Notes: generated from the letters alone by a model not told the origin. A stretch of 64,000 nucleotides of DNA from Siphonodentalium dalli (GCA_032622095.1 CP136063.1:277815426-277879425); one strand, 5' to 3'; counted from the stretch's first letter, positions 33,515-45,783 are shown. Translations and numbers: made by a program.

Positions 33515-34201
33515 TTAATAATAATAATAATAATAATAATATTTATATAGCGCCTATCCCCCGCAAGGGGCCCTAAGCGCTTTACACATTATATAAATAC
33601 ACAAGAAATGCACATGGAACATAATCAATAGATATGTGGAATTATATATAATCAGATTTTGTTAGTTTTCTTTGTGTCGGGGTAGCGTCGTCGGAATATG
33701 TGAGTTTTTAAAGCAGATCGAAAATCGGTTAGCAAGCAAGATTGTCGCATTTCATTTGGTAGAGAGTTCCAAATGTCGGGACAGGCTACAGAGAAAGCTC
33801 TGTCGCCGACAGTCAAAAGATTTGCACCTTGAGGGCAGAGAAGGGACGATTCACCAGAACGAAGTGTTCGCCGGGGAGTGTATGGATATATCAGACTGTT
33901 AATATATTCGGGAAGGGATTCAGAGACAAACATCCGTCGGAAACCAAATGTTGCTATTTTGAATTGTATCCGATCTTTGATAGGTAGCCAGTGAAGGTCG
34001 GCGTGCATGGTTGTTACGCTACAGCCTTTCCTTCTTCGGAGTACAATTCTGGCGGCGGTGTCCTGCAAGCGTTGAAGTCTGTTGATTTGCGAATCGGGGA
34101 GCCGGAATAATAGTATGTTACAGTAGTCTAGACGACTCATAACAAACGAAGCAACAAGTTTTTTTGCTGCGTCAACAGTGAGATATTTGCGGACCTGGCC
34201 A
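33515..34201 (-). mobile_element. 5'-truncated CR1-like non-LTR retrotransposon, 3' end
   Basis: The minus strand carries the last part of an ORF2 and a 3' UTR ending TTATATAGCGCC-type sequence (complement GGCGCTATATAAATATT) and a (TTA)n tail at 33518-33541. AGTTAA occurs at both flanks (33513-33518, 34202-34207), which may be a short target duplication. Confidence 0.85.
33652..34140 (-). pseudogene. C-terminal part of non-LTR retrotransposon ORF2
   Basis: The 162 residues read MSRLDYCNILLFRLPDSQ, then NRLQRLQDTAARIV, LHWLPIKDRIQFKI, SPYTPRRTLRS-like (YPYTPRRTLRSGESSLL), GDRAFSVACPDIWNSLP and LKTHIFRRR. This is the standard tail after the reverse transcriptase palm and thumb in CR1/Jockey-type elements. 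The frame is open upstream (VRKYLTVDAAKKLVASFV) to the truncation at about 34201, so the copy is 5' truncated but not otherwise broken in the part present. It lacks endonuclease and polymerase motifs and cannot be autonomous. Confidence 0.92.
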
Positions 34202-35038
34202 AGTTAAGAGGAAACCACAGCTTCAGATCAAAAGCAGTGCATAAAATTACAGACAACAATCGGGTCGTTCGAGTATGGGTTACGCAAAATAAAAGTCAAC
34301 TGAACAATGGATGGGTTAACGAACTTAACGTAACTAGCTGGCCTAACATACTCATCTGCACTGAATCATGATGCATAGACATCATCATCAATTATTTGAT
34401 TCAGTTAAACATTGAATCCAAATCTAGAATGCGCTAATTATTGGTAGTATTGTGGAACACACTTTGAATGAGTTGATAGGAGACATTGTTGACCCGAAAA
34501 ATACTCCCAAGAACAATTTTATGTGATCAGGTTTATTAAAAAATGTTGCTCAAGTTCTCCAGGCAGACTTGGCCTAAAAAATAGGGTTAACCATTTTTTT
34601 TCTGAGTGACCGAACAATGTGTTAACCAAAATGAAACCATGTAACCTGCGTGTACAATGGACGTGTATGTGAATATCAAAATTTTATGCACTGAAAAGGT
34701 GTTGTGTATGCAATTTCTTGCAATAATTTCCTGGTAAGATATTGATGAGGAAAACAGGACCGAATCTCCATGCAAAACTTAAGACATCATTTCAGCATTA
34801 CTTCAAAATATACTAGCATAACAGTTGGGGAACATTTTAATCGACCAGGACATTAAATCACTGACTTGAGGGACACCATCCCTCACGGAGGACTGACAAG
34901 CATCAAGAAACGTAAAATGGCAAAAAAATACAAAACTCAATGTCTAGCATAAGACATGGCTTCAACAGACAACATGGATTCTTGGCACACTGCCAGAACA
35001 TGGACATGAATATACATGTATGTCTTAACCCCTCTATG

Positions 35039-35299
35039 ACTGGAATTTCCTTAAATTTTGCGAAAACCATGTGCCAATGCATTCTCTTATATATGAGAGT
35101 CTCCCAGTCTCAAATAGGGAGCCTCGCATGTACCATATAAGAGAATACTAGTACATTGGTCTAACAATATTTACATGTACCTTGACCTTGTAAGCCAGTA
35201 CATTCTCTTATATATAATATGGGAGAATTACATGTATAAGAGAATACACTGGCATAGGATCTTTAATGCTGCACCAGCGCAGCTCCCATCATGAAATGG
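35039..35299. mobile_element. pB-2 MITE (copy f)
   Basis: TTAA 35035-35038 and 35300-35303. Ends are CCCCTCTATGACTGGAAT and AGCTCCCATCATGAAATGG. Two hairpins, diverged and enlarged by ACATGTA-type insertions. Confidence 0.8.
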
Positions 35300-35861
35300 T
35301 TAATGAGCACCAATTTGCCTAATATTGTTTATTTTGGACATAATTTTTAATAGTTCTGGATGTTTCTTTCTTGCTTGGTACCGACAAGAAGAAAAATTTT
35401 CAAACATATTTCTGAAAGAGAATTGTATTTAACGATGGTCTATCTTTTCCCACGGTCCAGAAAAATTTCTATCAATTACTATAAATTTTTATATAAGTTT
35501 TTAATTTCTGGACAGTTTTACAGGCTACTTTTAGAACAAAAATCTGGGCGAAAACGTTCAGAGCATACCAAAAGAGTAGAACTCAAATTGTTAGCAGCAT
35601 TAATCATAGCAAAATGCATTTCAACTACTAGTACGGTATAGATTTGACCACAATCTTACAATCGACATACACCACTTTATTATGCCTTTATAGACAAATA
35701 ATTCCCCAATCTTCAGATATATTTGTATGTTATTCACAAAATAGCTACATTTGTTTCTGTAGTCTTGAAATTATGATTTATTAAAATTATGTTGTTGTTG
35801 TTTTTGTAATTGTGACCCGAAAGAGATAGACAATCTTTAACTAATAATGATTAATACTTAC

Positions 35862-35930
35862 TCTCTCCATCTCAATGAAATCATCATCAAGTTCAGTTCC
35901 CTTGGCTCCACCAATTTTTTCACTCATATA
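35862..35930 (-). CDS. EndoA: Endophilin-A, exon 2 (residues 16-38)
   Basis: This is a 69-bp minus-strand exon, preceded by an acceptor (ATAATTTCAG) and followed by a donor (GTAAGT). It is phase 0 at both borders. It encodes Y-M followed by SEKIGGAKGTELDDDF and I-E-M-E-R. The vertebrate endophilin-A segment reads K-V then SEKVGGAEGTKLDDDF then K-E-M-E-R, so the length and both exon borders agree. The segment joins helix 0 to BAR helix 1 of the membrane-bending dimer. It lies 4.5 kb downstream of exon 1 and 24.4 kb upstream of exon 3. No stop or frameshift is present. At 69 bp it is too short for ordinary ORF calling. Confidence 0.95.
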
Positions 35931-36671
35931 CTGAAATTATAAGGATTCCTTTATAATGATGACAGACTACTCATCAACGAGTAAAGAAATGGTTTGAAAA
36001 AATACTGTGCTAGGGCTATACTTGTACAGTATTTTGATTGACCGTTAACACCACGATGTTTAAAACCATTTTGTCTCAAAATAAGTGTCCTTCTACACTT
36101 CGTTGATACAATGTCTAATGCGTTGAATTTGAATATCTTCCATCAACTGAATTCTGCATTATAAAAACAGACCAACTCAACATGGTGCTAAAATTCTCAA
36201 TGCTATCAAGATGACCATATACCAGTACACGTAGATAAGGATGATATTCAACGCAGTTCCAATTCTTATTCATTGCTTTCGAACCTCCACGATCACATTG
36301 CAAAGGCGCTATCACAGAGTTGTAAATGTCTGAAAAACGCATTATATCAGACACTAATTTATATTCAAAATACGGTACCTATACACCGCCCAAAAAAAAT
36401 AATATTGGATATTATGGACATACATGTATACGTGTATACTCTATCATACTATCTACCGGTGCCTCACTAATTTTATTCACAACGTGGACTTTTTTGCTAG
36501 AATATACATGTACCACTATATCCATGGACTATTTATCAAACTTGACGCAGTTCAGTCTATTACCCAGCCAGTCCGTGGAATGGAACCATTCAGGTGTTTG
36601 ATACTTACTAGTACATTGTACCTGCAAATTAACAGCATTCATAGTTCACAATAGCAGGAGTATAATGAAAG

Positions 36672-37655
36672 TAGTGCTGAAACGGATATCCGGATATCCC
36701 GTTGACAACCGGCTACTGTCGACAACCGGTTGAACTACGATAAACCGGTTAACCGCTATGTATTGCACACACGCGATGCCAACGACAAAAACAAACATAT
36801 TAGGTTCTTAAACAGCACGAGACTGATAACAGTAGGTTTTAAACACGTGTACTTTATCAATTGTGCTATAATCTTTATCACTCTGAGGAGTATAGTCGAA
36901 ATTACGTGTATTAAAAATCACAATCTGGTGCGACATAAAAAGTCTTCCATGAATGGCAAGTTACATACATGTACTAGTAGTCTGGCTTTGGCGGCTAAAC
37001 ATCAAAGATGCATGGCTGCATGCCATCATCTATGATGTTCCGATGTCCGGTGAACACGTGCACTGACGCAACTGAGTTGTCGGCAAAGATCAATGCAATC
37101 ATTTTCAATGGAGTAAGGCCTGGTCATTTGACATCTACTGAAGAAATGCGTAAATCAGATGTCTGGGACACTCAAATCGCCGAAAAATCACATGACCTAA
37201 TATTCTCCAGTCCCGCAATCGCTATAATGACAATAAAAAGCTGCTGCGATTTGCATGTACTAAAATTTATATAGGTCATGCAATATTCTTCCCAAACGAG
37301 AACGACAAGTCGGGCAGCAGTCGCGTCTGCAATGTAAACAGGTCAAGCATGATGCGTCTATTTATAAACACTGCGAGTTGTAGTTCACCTGTGTCACCTG
37401 TCAATTTGTCAACACATGGCCGTTTACTGTTCGTGTTTGGTGATTTTCATTCATTTAATACAAGCTATGTCTATGTAAACATTACGTGAATTCGCCATAC
37501 CGTTAATAAATCAAATTATGATGATATATTGGTTCATATTATGGTGTAAATAATGAGTGTAAAGTCATAGGTTGAAAATAGCGGATATCCGGTTATGATC
37601 CGGTTACACGTCACGGTTAACCGGCTACAAAAATAGGTCAACCGTTTCAGCACTA
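36672..37655. mobile_element. hAT-like element, 984 bp, in intron 1
   Basis: Perfect 8-bp duplication AATGAAAG (36664-36671, 37656-37663). Ends are TAGTGCTGAAACGGATAT and ACCGTTTCAGCACTA. Subterminal CCGGTT/AACCGG words are abundant at both sides. Open frames 36730-37035 and 37008-37274 carry no recognisable transposase motif. Confidence 0.92.
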
Positions 37656-37886
37656 AATGAAAGATAATTGGTGATTACACCAGAGTGCTGTTATAATTTT
37701 ATTATTACTGGTACAGGTATTATGGAATGCATCATGTACTAGTATGACAGCTCCTCTGTCTCTCATACCATCACTCTCATATTTTGGTATACCAGTATTG
37801 CGATAACTGACCCTCAGTGTACATTGGACCAGTACTTGTATATGTATTGAAAATTATTGTTGATGTAGAACATTAGTACACTATAG

Positions 37887-39141
37887 CAGTGCTGGCCTTA
37901 TGAAAAATCTGCAGGGGCTAAAATTCGCCCTCGCCAACATACTTTGCAGGGGCTAAAATATTTTGCAGAGGCAATTTCTGTTTTATGGGGTATTTATGTT
38001 GTAACATATGAAATACAAGTAAACTGACATATGTCATATTGCATATAACTTATTATGTGGTAAGTGATAATATTTAAATTTAATTAATTTATAATCATAT
38101 ATTAATTGTGAAATTATCAATGAATGTTGTATAACTTATTAATGTTTAATAAAGTACTTTTATAAATGTTATACCATGTCTTGCAAATATGGTATTGTTG
38201 TGTTTGTTCCTTTATGCCTGACCCAAGTGACCTATAATGGTTAACCAGAATCAATCAATCATTATAATATATTTATATCATATATTACATGCTGTTATAC
38301 TGTATAATACATGTATGAGGTGACATCATGATGAGATATTATTGTAAGTTAACCAGAATCAATCATTATGCCATACATATATTGTACATACATGTACATG
38401 ATATGTTTGTGTTTGTTCCTTTATACCTGAGTGACCAAGTTAGTTACCTAACCAGAATCAATCATTATATCATGCATTTATTTGTTCCATACTTTTATCT
38501 ATATAATCCATCGGTACATTCGCGGCTTCCGTACATTTGTGAAATTTCGTCCACTTCTATCGCGTCAAAACATACATTATTCCGTACATATCATAAATTA
38601 AATCACTTCTATGTTTGTATCATCTCATAACCCATCCGTGCTATGTATAAATCACTCATTTCATGTAATTAATAGCACGATATCGCGATATTTATTCTTT
38701 GTTTTCGTCACTTCATTCAACTCATTTGTTTACATGTCAGCGAGCACTGTTGCGCGATTGGCGCATTCCTTCGTAGCCCCACCCATCGCTGTCAACAGCG
38801 CTCATCAAACCTTGTAGGTAAGGTATGATTTGCGGGTAGTACTGCACGTTCACAGTTAGGTCATGTAATCGTCAGTCTGTCACTGGTGACGGGTGTGTAG
38901 CATGGTTTGACCTAATTAGATATACCGGTGGCAGCCGACTGTTAACATAGCATGTGTCTCCTGCTTCAAATATGCGATGTCGCGTTGCCTTATATGTTTT
39001 CAAACGGATAACTCATCAAAATTACTGCAAAAGTATGTTCGGTAGTGAATGTTGCGCGAGCGATATATCGCCCACGCCAAATTGAAATTGCGCGGGCGAC
39101 GCGCGAGCGATAAAATCACTCGCGCCATATTGCCAGGCCTG
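37887..39141. mobile_element. DNA transposon-like element with CTATAG duplication, 1255 bp
   Basis: CTATAG on both sides (37881-37886, 39142-39147). Ends are CAGTGCTGGC and GCCAGGCCTG. GCGCGAGCGATA and GCGCGGGCGACGCGCG occur near the right end, and GGGGCTAAAAT repeats near the left. An internal near-duplication at about 38200 and 38412 (TTTGTTCCTTTA, AACCAGAATCAATCA). Confidence 0.7.
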
Positions 39142-40429
39142 CTATAGAGTGGAAGGTTATGGATAAAGTTATTTCCGCAGTCTATTGTTCAGTTTATAAT
39201 ATTATTTATTGAAAATTGGGTAGATGATCAATGATCATACCAGCATCATCTTTATCTGTTCAGCAAATAGATTAGTAGTACGGTATACTCTGGGTCTTGA
39301 TAATTAATTCAAACTTCATATTAAATCTACTAGTATGGCACTTTTATTTGTTGTATTTGAGCTACCGGGTATATTGATGATTAATAATCTCTGCAAGAAT
39401 GCTGAGACATCCCAACCAGTCCTGAGTAGATTAGGTAGCAGAGAGAAGGAATCAAGGATTGTGTAGAGAAAGTGAAAGGCTACTAGTACTCTTGGGATCC
39501 GAATAAACATAGGAGGTGGAATATTACAGGGGAGAAATTTCTCAAAATTAAATAAGAGTACAGGGATGAAATAATGGGGTCATTTCACCAACATAGTCTT
39601 TGTATTGCTCTATAGATAGGAACCAATAGAAGCTGTGTTAACAGGGTCCGTGTCTGATTCTTAATAATCATTTTGCAGCACATCAATTGAGTTGTATTAT
39701 ATGAAAAGCAGCGATTTGAAATTAAATCAAAATTATAGAGACCCAAATAAGCAGCATAGAGCCTGATAGAGGAAGGATTTTTAATTGAAATTTAATAAGA
39801 GTACCCATATGTTTGATGTTATTGTTGTTAATGTAGTGCAAACATGAATTGATAATGCTATTTTGCGGAGGATCACCACCATGGCACCATTGACAGGTGG
39901 AGGGGATGTGGGATGGGTTAGCTCAGTGAGTGACATGAGTCACTCTTGAGTCTTATGAAGTCTTGTGGTAGTTGTGCTTCACTTCATTACTTTGTGGCTG
40001 GGATTATACATTCGATGGCCATGACAACCAAATTTTTAAATGTTCTGGATATGCCATTAGAAAATAATTTTTGAATAAAATGACTCAATCACTTATGACC
40101 AACAACATGATACAACAATGGTAACAACTAACATTCAATTCAAAAGTTAAAGTTGTCATTACACTTACAGTTACACATTCATTCACATTGAATGAATTAC
40201 TGAGTGCTCTGATAAATATTACCAGTATCGGAATCAATATGTCATACATGCAGCCATAGGCTCATTGTATTACAGGACCATGCTATGCCTATGTGAACTT
40301 GTTATATTCCACATTCTAAATTCAATTCCGGCTTTGAAAATGAAATCGATTCCGATTCGAAATCGAAGAGGCGTTTGTTTGGTTTTATATTATTATTAAG
40401 AAAACAAACAAGTTCAAAGACAAATTTAC

Positions 40430-40474
40430 CTGATTAGCTTTATTTAGCTGCTTCTTAAAACCAGCCAACGACAT
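40430..40474 (-). CDS. EndoA: Endophilin-A, first coding exon (residues 1-15)
   Basis: Read on the minus strand, the ATG at 40474 opens MSLAGFKKQLNKANQ and runs into a canonical donor (CAG then GTAAAT) at 40430/40429, phase 0. Endophilin-A proteins begin with the same pattern (M-S-x-A-G-x-K-K-Q-x-x-K-A-x-Q, 15 residues) and split at the same place. This segment is the amphipathic helix 0, which inserts into the cytosolic leaflet during synaptic-vesicle and clathrin-independent endocytosis. Lys7, Lys8, Lys12 and the hydrophobic Leu3/Phe6/Leu10 face are visible. Endophilin-B starts quite differently, so A-type is preferred. The preceding bases (TTCACATATTCAG) could be 5' UTR or an acceptor from an upstream UTR exon; I cannot decide. 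Identity is secured by exons 2 and 3, which continue the protein without a gap. Confidence 0.93.
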
Positions 40475-41928
40475 CCTGAATATGTGAACTTATCAAATGT
40501 GGAAACAAATCGACAAAATTGACAGCGAATTGAAATAATTTGACCCCAATTCCGTTCCTCCCACAATCCGGAAGTAATTTAGTAAATTTATGCATGGACC
40601 GCAGAAAATGTAGTGATATCAAAAATGTTCAGGCGGAATTGGAAGCGGACTATATGAATGTCTAAACATATCGTGGGGGGGGGGGGGGGGGGTATGCAAG
40701 ACAGAGTTCAAGCCCTCGCTACGCTGGTCTGGCCAGTTTTATCAGTTAGAATTAATTATGCCTTTATCTAACCAATTGTCAAATGAACATCCATGGACGG
40801 AACCAAACGGGACGAAACTTTCTGTTAGAGTTATCCATCTTCATCCGCAATTTTGTCCGAGACCCTCCGTTTGACCACATGTTTCTGGGCCACATATTAT
40901 TACACATCTCGAGAAATAACAAACTTCAAATATCGATATCTGATCACTCTGAGCTTTGATGGGTGGGATCCTCGACTGGAATCAAATATTTTTTACCCCG
41001 AAGCCAAAGAAATAGTAATTTAGGAGCATCTGATCGGAAATGAGTACCTTTTGTTTTAGATCTAGATAGATAGATAAATTTTCAAAGGCTAATAGATGCA
41101 AAACAAGTAGACATGTGAGCATAAGCACATACAAAAGAGCAATACAGAGTGTGACATTCATATAGTATAAATACAAAAAAATATATAGATATATAAATTG
41201 TACCTAACTACTAAATAGATACCGGTACTCATACCTTTATATATATACAAACATGATAATTAACCCGTGCTATCACACCCGCCTCCCTCAACAGGACTGT
41301 CATGTTGCTTTTAAAAGAGATACTAGTAAGATAACTGGAGATTTTAAAGTAGGCCTATACGACATTGAAAGATAGAGATGGAGGTAGAGAGATAGATAGA
41401 GAAGTAGAGGAGAAATATACTAATGAATATGCTCGGTCTGAGAAGTCATGCCACCAAGGAGCGCACAGGAAAGCAAACCAAAGCTCGCTTATTTCCACTG
41501 TGGTTCTTAATGGTAGCCGACCACATGACTGACCAGACCACAACACAAGTTCTCATAAGGTCATAATATTAATAATTTACAAAGTCAGATTCCTCAGTAC
41601 CTATAAAATTTTATCAAATAAATTCATATTTTATTAAGTGATTCCAAGTGGTCAAATTACAGTTATGTTCAATACATTTCACATAATTATTCCACAAAGT
41701 GATCCCTGTGTAGAAAATTTTCAATTTTGGCCACTTGTCTATGGGAGGCCCTTGTCACACTTATTACTTATTTGCGCTTAAGCGCAAATATTTGGGTTTA
41801 TGTACAAATAAGGAATACATGGGAATACTATGGGGAAGGGGGGCAAATTCACTTTTTCAAAACCTGTGTACTCTTTTGAACAGCACTTTTTTGGTGAGAG
41901 TGCATGACCCCTTCAGCCACAGTTAGCT
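40475..41928. other. Upstream of endophilin-A exon 1: no clear promoter
   Basis: Holds a G18 run (40675-40692), a GATA-rich stretch near 41390, and ATTTGCGCTTAAGCGCAAAT at about 41769. I see no convincing TATA box or CpG-rich segment directly before exon 1. Confidence 0.4.
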
Positions 41929-41936
41929 ATACCGAT

Positions 41937-42680
41937 ATGGGAGGCCAAATTCACATTTAATAATGCGCTTAAGCGCAATTGATAGCGCTTAAGCGCAAAT
42001 AATTGCGCTTAAGCGCAAATACCACAGATTGTGCTTAAGCACAAATAAGGCATTTACGCTTTATTAGCCGGAGTACTCAACAGTCAACTGTGACTATGTG
42101 TTCAACAATGATAATCCCTAATTACATATTATCAGCATCCCTATATCCAAAGAATTTATGTCTCCTTCCCGGAACTCTAGTAATTTTTTATATGATGTTT
42201 TTTAATGTATTTTATCACAGATTTGGGCCATAACTATGGTCATATACCATAGCATGCATGTGGTTTCACTGCGTGAGGGCTTGTTTACCTCATATGGTTT
42301 ACTTATTTACTTAAATCAGGGAAAAAACCCTATTTTCATATTATCAGCATCCCTGTCCCAAAAATTCTATCGCGAGTAGTCCCAACTAATATATATACAG
42401 AAGATAGTATAATGCCATCACGAGTCGCTCCAACCAAAACAGAAGGTAATACTATTGCGAGTCAGCCATTTTCAAGTTGATAAAGAAGTCAGGCTAGCTC
42501 CCTACCCATCGATAACCAATGAAAACAAGAGGTGATATGTCAATATGAGTTAAGGTTAAGTTATGGATAAACCTATTTATTACCAGGGGTGTTTAGTTAC
42601 ATATAACCATGAATTTCGCTTAAGCGCAATTGATTGCGCTTAAGCACAATTAATTATTAAATGTGAATTTGGCATCCCAT
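41937..42680. mobile_element. hAT-like element with GCGCTTAAGCGC palindromes, 744 bp
   Basis: 8-bp duplication ATACCGAT (41929-41936, 42681-42688). Inverted ends run through CCAAATTCACATTTAATAAT. Three full GCGCTTAAGCGCAA palindromes at the left (41966-42020) and copies of the same type at the right (42618-42650). Confidence 0.85.
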
Positions 42681-42688
42681 ATACCGAT

Positions 42689-44149
42689 ACATAAGTTACT
42701 AAGTTATCCCAATATTCTATACCTGTGAATTTGAATTATCGCCTGGTATAACACGCCCAGTTATTATATCTGCCGCTGTTAGTCATCTAGGCTGTTAGTC
42801 ATCTAGACTAACAAGGAGTATAATACGTAACATCGGTTCGTGCTATGGTGTGTTTTACTCGAATATAACACACATGGCCCAAAATTATAGAACAGCTATA
42901 TATGTTATAGGAATTAGTGTAACACACGTGTACGGGCTATGACAATATTTGCCAATGAACACTTCTAAAGACCAAATCACTTGTATGTATACATGTAATA
43001 TACAGATATATGCTATCAAATTAAATAAAATATCGTACATTTTAAACCGAGTTAATTGTAACAACAAACTTGAATCGCCTGCGTTTATTATAATTACCAA
43101 ACATCCATTTTTATTTACACTTGAACTAATTTTATTTACTTGTGTTCGTTCATATAAATTATATTCATTGTGTGTTCGTTGTTTATTCGTAAGACCCTGC
43201 ACGATAGTTATATGTGCTCACTTAAACAAAGGTCACACACCTCGCCGTGACCTCGGTGTGCAACACCTCGGTGTGCAACCAATACGGTACGTCTATCTTC
43301 CAGTTCCTAGTCGTAATTTTTAATTTGCTAGATATTAATTATTTTATTTTATTTTTCAGTTTTATGGATCAAATATAAAAGTATGTTCAATATACATTAA
43401 TACTAATGAACACGAGTAGATGTTAGATTTATCTGAACAGAACTTTATTGAGTGTGTATTTTATTAGCCAATGACCTGAGATGCAGACATTTTTCCTCAT
43501 ATTGTTTTTCGGACCGATCCTTCGCGCCAAATTCGAAGACTTTGTTGATAGTTTCTTGAGAGAGGAATGACGAAATAAATTGGCATTTTTGAGATCGGAA
43601 CGTACGGATCCGTAATTAATAAATGCTAATTATGGAGACAGGTATTGTTTCAGTTGATCAGAATAAAAAAGACAGATGAAATATTCATGCACATTACTTT
43701 TATTTGCAATAAAAATGTATCATAAATTTTGCATAAGTTGTAAACATCTTAATTTACGAAAAGTTGCAACATTGTCACCGAATAATTGTCGTGATATTTC
43801 AGATGATTATGAAGTATAATACCGACAGCCACCCTTTGATTAAAGTTTATATAAAGTTTTGACTCCTTGCGCAGCCACAAGTCAATACATGAGCTAACTG
43901 CAAAGGCTAAACAATAATGATGAATGTCAATGTATTGTACTTTCGTGAGCTAAAGTACAAAAGACGAAAAAATACTACTCGGCCATATTGTCATGACCGA
44001 AACCCCTGGCCTCTTCCCCTGCCTCCCTGCCTTGGGTTAGGCTAGACCCCGAAGGCACGACAAATAGTTTTCATGGCTGGCTCAACCGATTTTCGTGGCT
44101 GGTTAGCTAGCTAAGCCGGCTCAGTCACGACGTTCGTGGCTGACGAAAT
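42689..44149. other. Unassigned intergenic stretch
   Basis: Contains a 16-bp doublet CTGTTAGTCATCTAG near 42775 and a CACCTCGGTGTGCAA doublet near 43255. No gene recognised. Confidence 0.4.
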
Positions 44150-44483
44150 ATGGCGGCTGAGCCGGCTGAGATGTTGTCATTCAGTGTATTCTCGTTTCCG
44201 AAATGTTCCTAACCCCCTGTTACCGGTTATAGACGCCGTTTTTTTTAGCGTTTGTGGTGAACCCGTAGAATTCCAGACCACACGTAATCTTTTGATGTTG
44301 GGCTTTTCCATTATGGCGAAAATTCACGAAGGACTGGTATGGATATACTATGTAGTTTCCCATCTAATCGGTATAAGTAGTTACATTTGGGACTTCTGTC
44401 GACTTCAGATTGCTACCATCACTGCCATCTTGCGATATATGCATGCACCATTGAATGATGAACCCGATAGTAATGATATATAA
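44150..44483 (+). other. Possible 5' exon of an unidentified plus-strand gene
   Basis: A GC-richer patch (43980-44200, with repeated GTGGCTGG and AGCCGGCT words) precedes ATGGCGGCTGAGCCGGC at 44150, a typical start context, but that frame stops after 20 codons. A second start (44314) opens MAKIHEGLVWIYYVVSHLIG followed by about 36 more residues, with a likely membrane segment. I recognise neither. Could equally be part of the repeat landscape. Confidence 0.2.
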
Positions 44484-44562
44484 TATTTCAAACTATTTTC
44501 TATTCTTATGTGTAATATATATTGACAAATGCCAGCAATGTCCGAGACTGGGTGTTGTCGAT

Positions 44563-45504
44563 CAGTGTTCGCGCTGTCGGTAGCCAAATTAGCCAATGGC
44601 TAATCTTTTTCGAATTTGGCTAATAAAAATTTCATTTGGCTAAACTTTTGGCTAAACTTTTTTTGACCCCAAATGGAGACTGAAAGCATGAATTTTTGGC
44701 AAGTGGGTTTTCAATTCTGTGATGTGAACGATCTAGTCCGAAAACATCGTAAGTGGGAATATATCGCCGACTGTATAAAGGGAAACCCGATCGCGGACAG
44801 TACAAAGGGAAACCCGTCACTCTGCACGAAACAGCAAACAATCATTATTTTACATTTAATCCGCTAATCCCGCATTGTCTGTCTGGTCACTCACGGGACT
44901 CCTGCACAATGCATGTGTATGATGACATTGTATTTATGACGGCCAAGGTTTATGAGCACCAAGTGTAAGACAATAGCTTAATCAGCCAAATGTGAATCAC
45001 GACAGATATTTGTCGTCAATACCGATACATTCAAAATAATATGCATGCTTTTATGACAGATTGCAATTTGATAATGTCGTAACAATATTAAGTTATTAGT
45101 TTCCAGATGTCACTTAAATATTTTCGCAAGAATAATTAATATTTAATGATTTAAAAAAAGATATTGATATAAAACAAAAATTTAATGACATTAAGAAGGA
45201 CAATCCCTGGTTACCCCCCCCCACCCCCCCATAAAGATTAATATTTTTTTAATAAATGATATATATAAAATTATTTCTAGTTCATAAAAATTAGTTAAAT
45301 TATTGTGTATTTTACCTGTGTCTGTTAGATTTGACGTTTTAGTCATTAATTGTGAACCGACCAGAAAACGATTATTTAATTTGGCCATAGTTTTTTTTAA
45401 TTTGGCTAAAAAACATTTGGCTAAAGTTTTTTTCATTTGGCTAATAAAATTTTCATTTGGCTAAACTTTTGGCTAAAGTTTTTTTCGGTCCAGCGCGAAC
45501 ACTG
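44563..45504. mobile_element. hAT-like element, 942 bp, with TTTGGCTAA subterminal repeats
   Basis: Perfect 8-bp duplication TTGTCGAT (44555-44562, 45505-45512). Ends are CAGTGTTCGCGCT and AGCGCGAACACTG. ATTTGGCTAA is repeated at both ends, notably in the same orientation (44623-44662, 45430-45478). Confidence 0.93.
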
Positions 45505-45532
45505 TTGTCGATATAAACAATTTATATTTTAA

Positions 45533-45600
45533 CCCTTTCAATACCGAATGGATGCGCCCATTCAGTTATATGAAAGCATGCATTGGTGTAGTCTATTCCA
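45533..45600. mobile_element. pB-4 MITE left-end fragment
   Basis: CCCTTTCAATACCGAATGG and CATTCAGTTATATGAAAGC match the family's left end; the rest is missing. Confidence 0.5.
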
Positions 45601-45783
45601 CACTAAGGGGCCCGGTGTTCTGATAATATAACAACCATGCCGTGTCCATGCGAGTATATGCCAATATTAGGAAATGTGGTTTAGTTCTTTGCGATTCACA
45701 GTACAGTTGTGCTTGACATATAAGCCCATGCACATGGCTCAGCCATTTTACAAGTCTGGTGGCGGAGATTTTTAAATGTGGCT

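Larger units (their letters stand above)
11459..35861 (-). other. EndoA: Endophilin-A intron 2 (24.4 kb)
   Basis: GT...AG intron separating two exons of 69 and 73 bp. It is filled with MITEs, hAT, Harbinger, SINE and non-LTR insertions, listed separately. The intervening unique stretches show no conserved coding signal that I can recognise. Confidence 0.9.
35931..40429 (-). other. EndoA: Endophilin-A intron 1 (4.5 kb)
   Basis: GT...AG intron between exons 1 and 2. It contains one hAT-like element with 8-bp duplications (36672-37655) and one element with 6-bp CTATAG duplications (37887-39141). From 39148 to 40429 I see no repeat I can name and no coding signal, apart from a weak tRNA-like stretch near 39910. 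Confidence 0.9.

Noticed and set aside
39905-40020. tRNA gene or SINE (GGGTTAGCTCAGTGAGTGAC)
   Set aside because: An A-box-like word is present but there is no convincing B-box or acceptor stem; too weak to call.
42949-43323. 124-codon plus ORF
   Set aside because: No recognisable domain, and an overlapping minus ORF of similar length shows it is chance openness.
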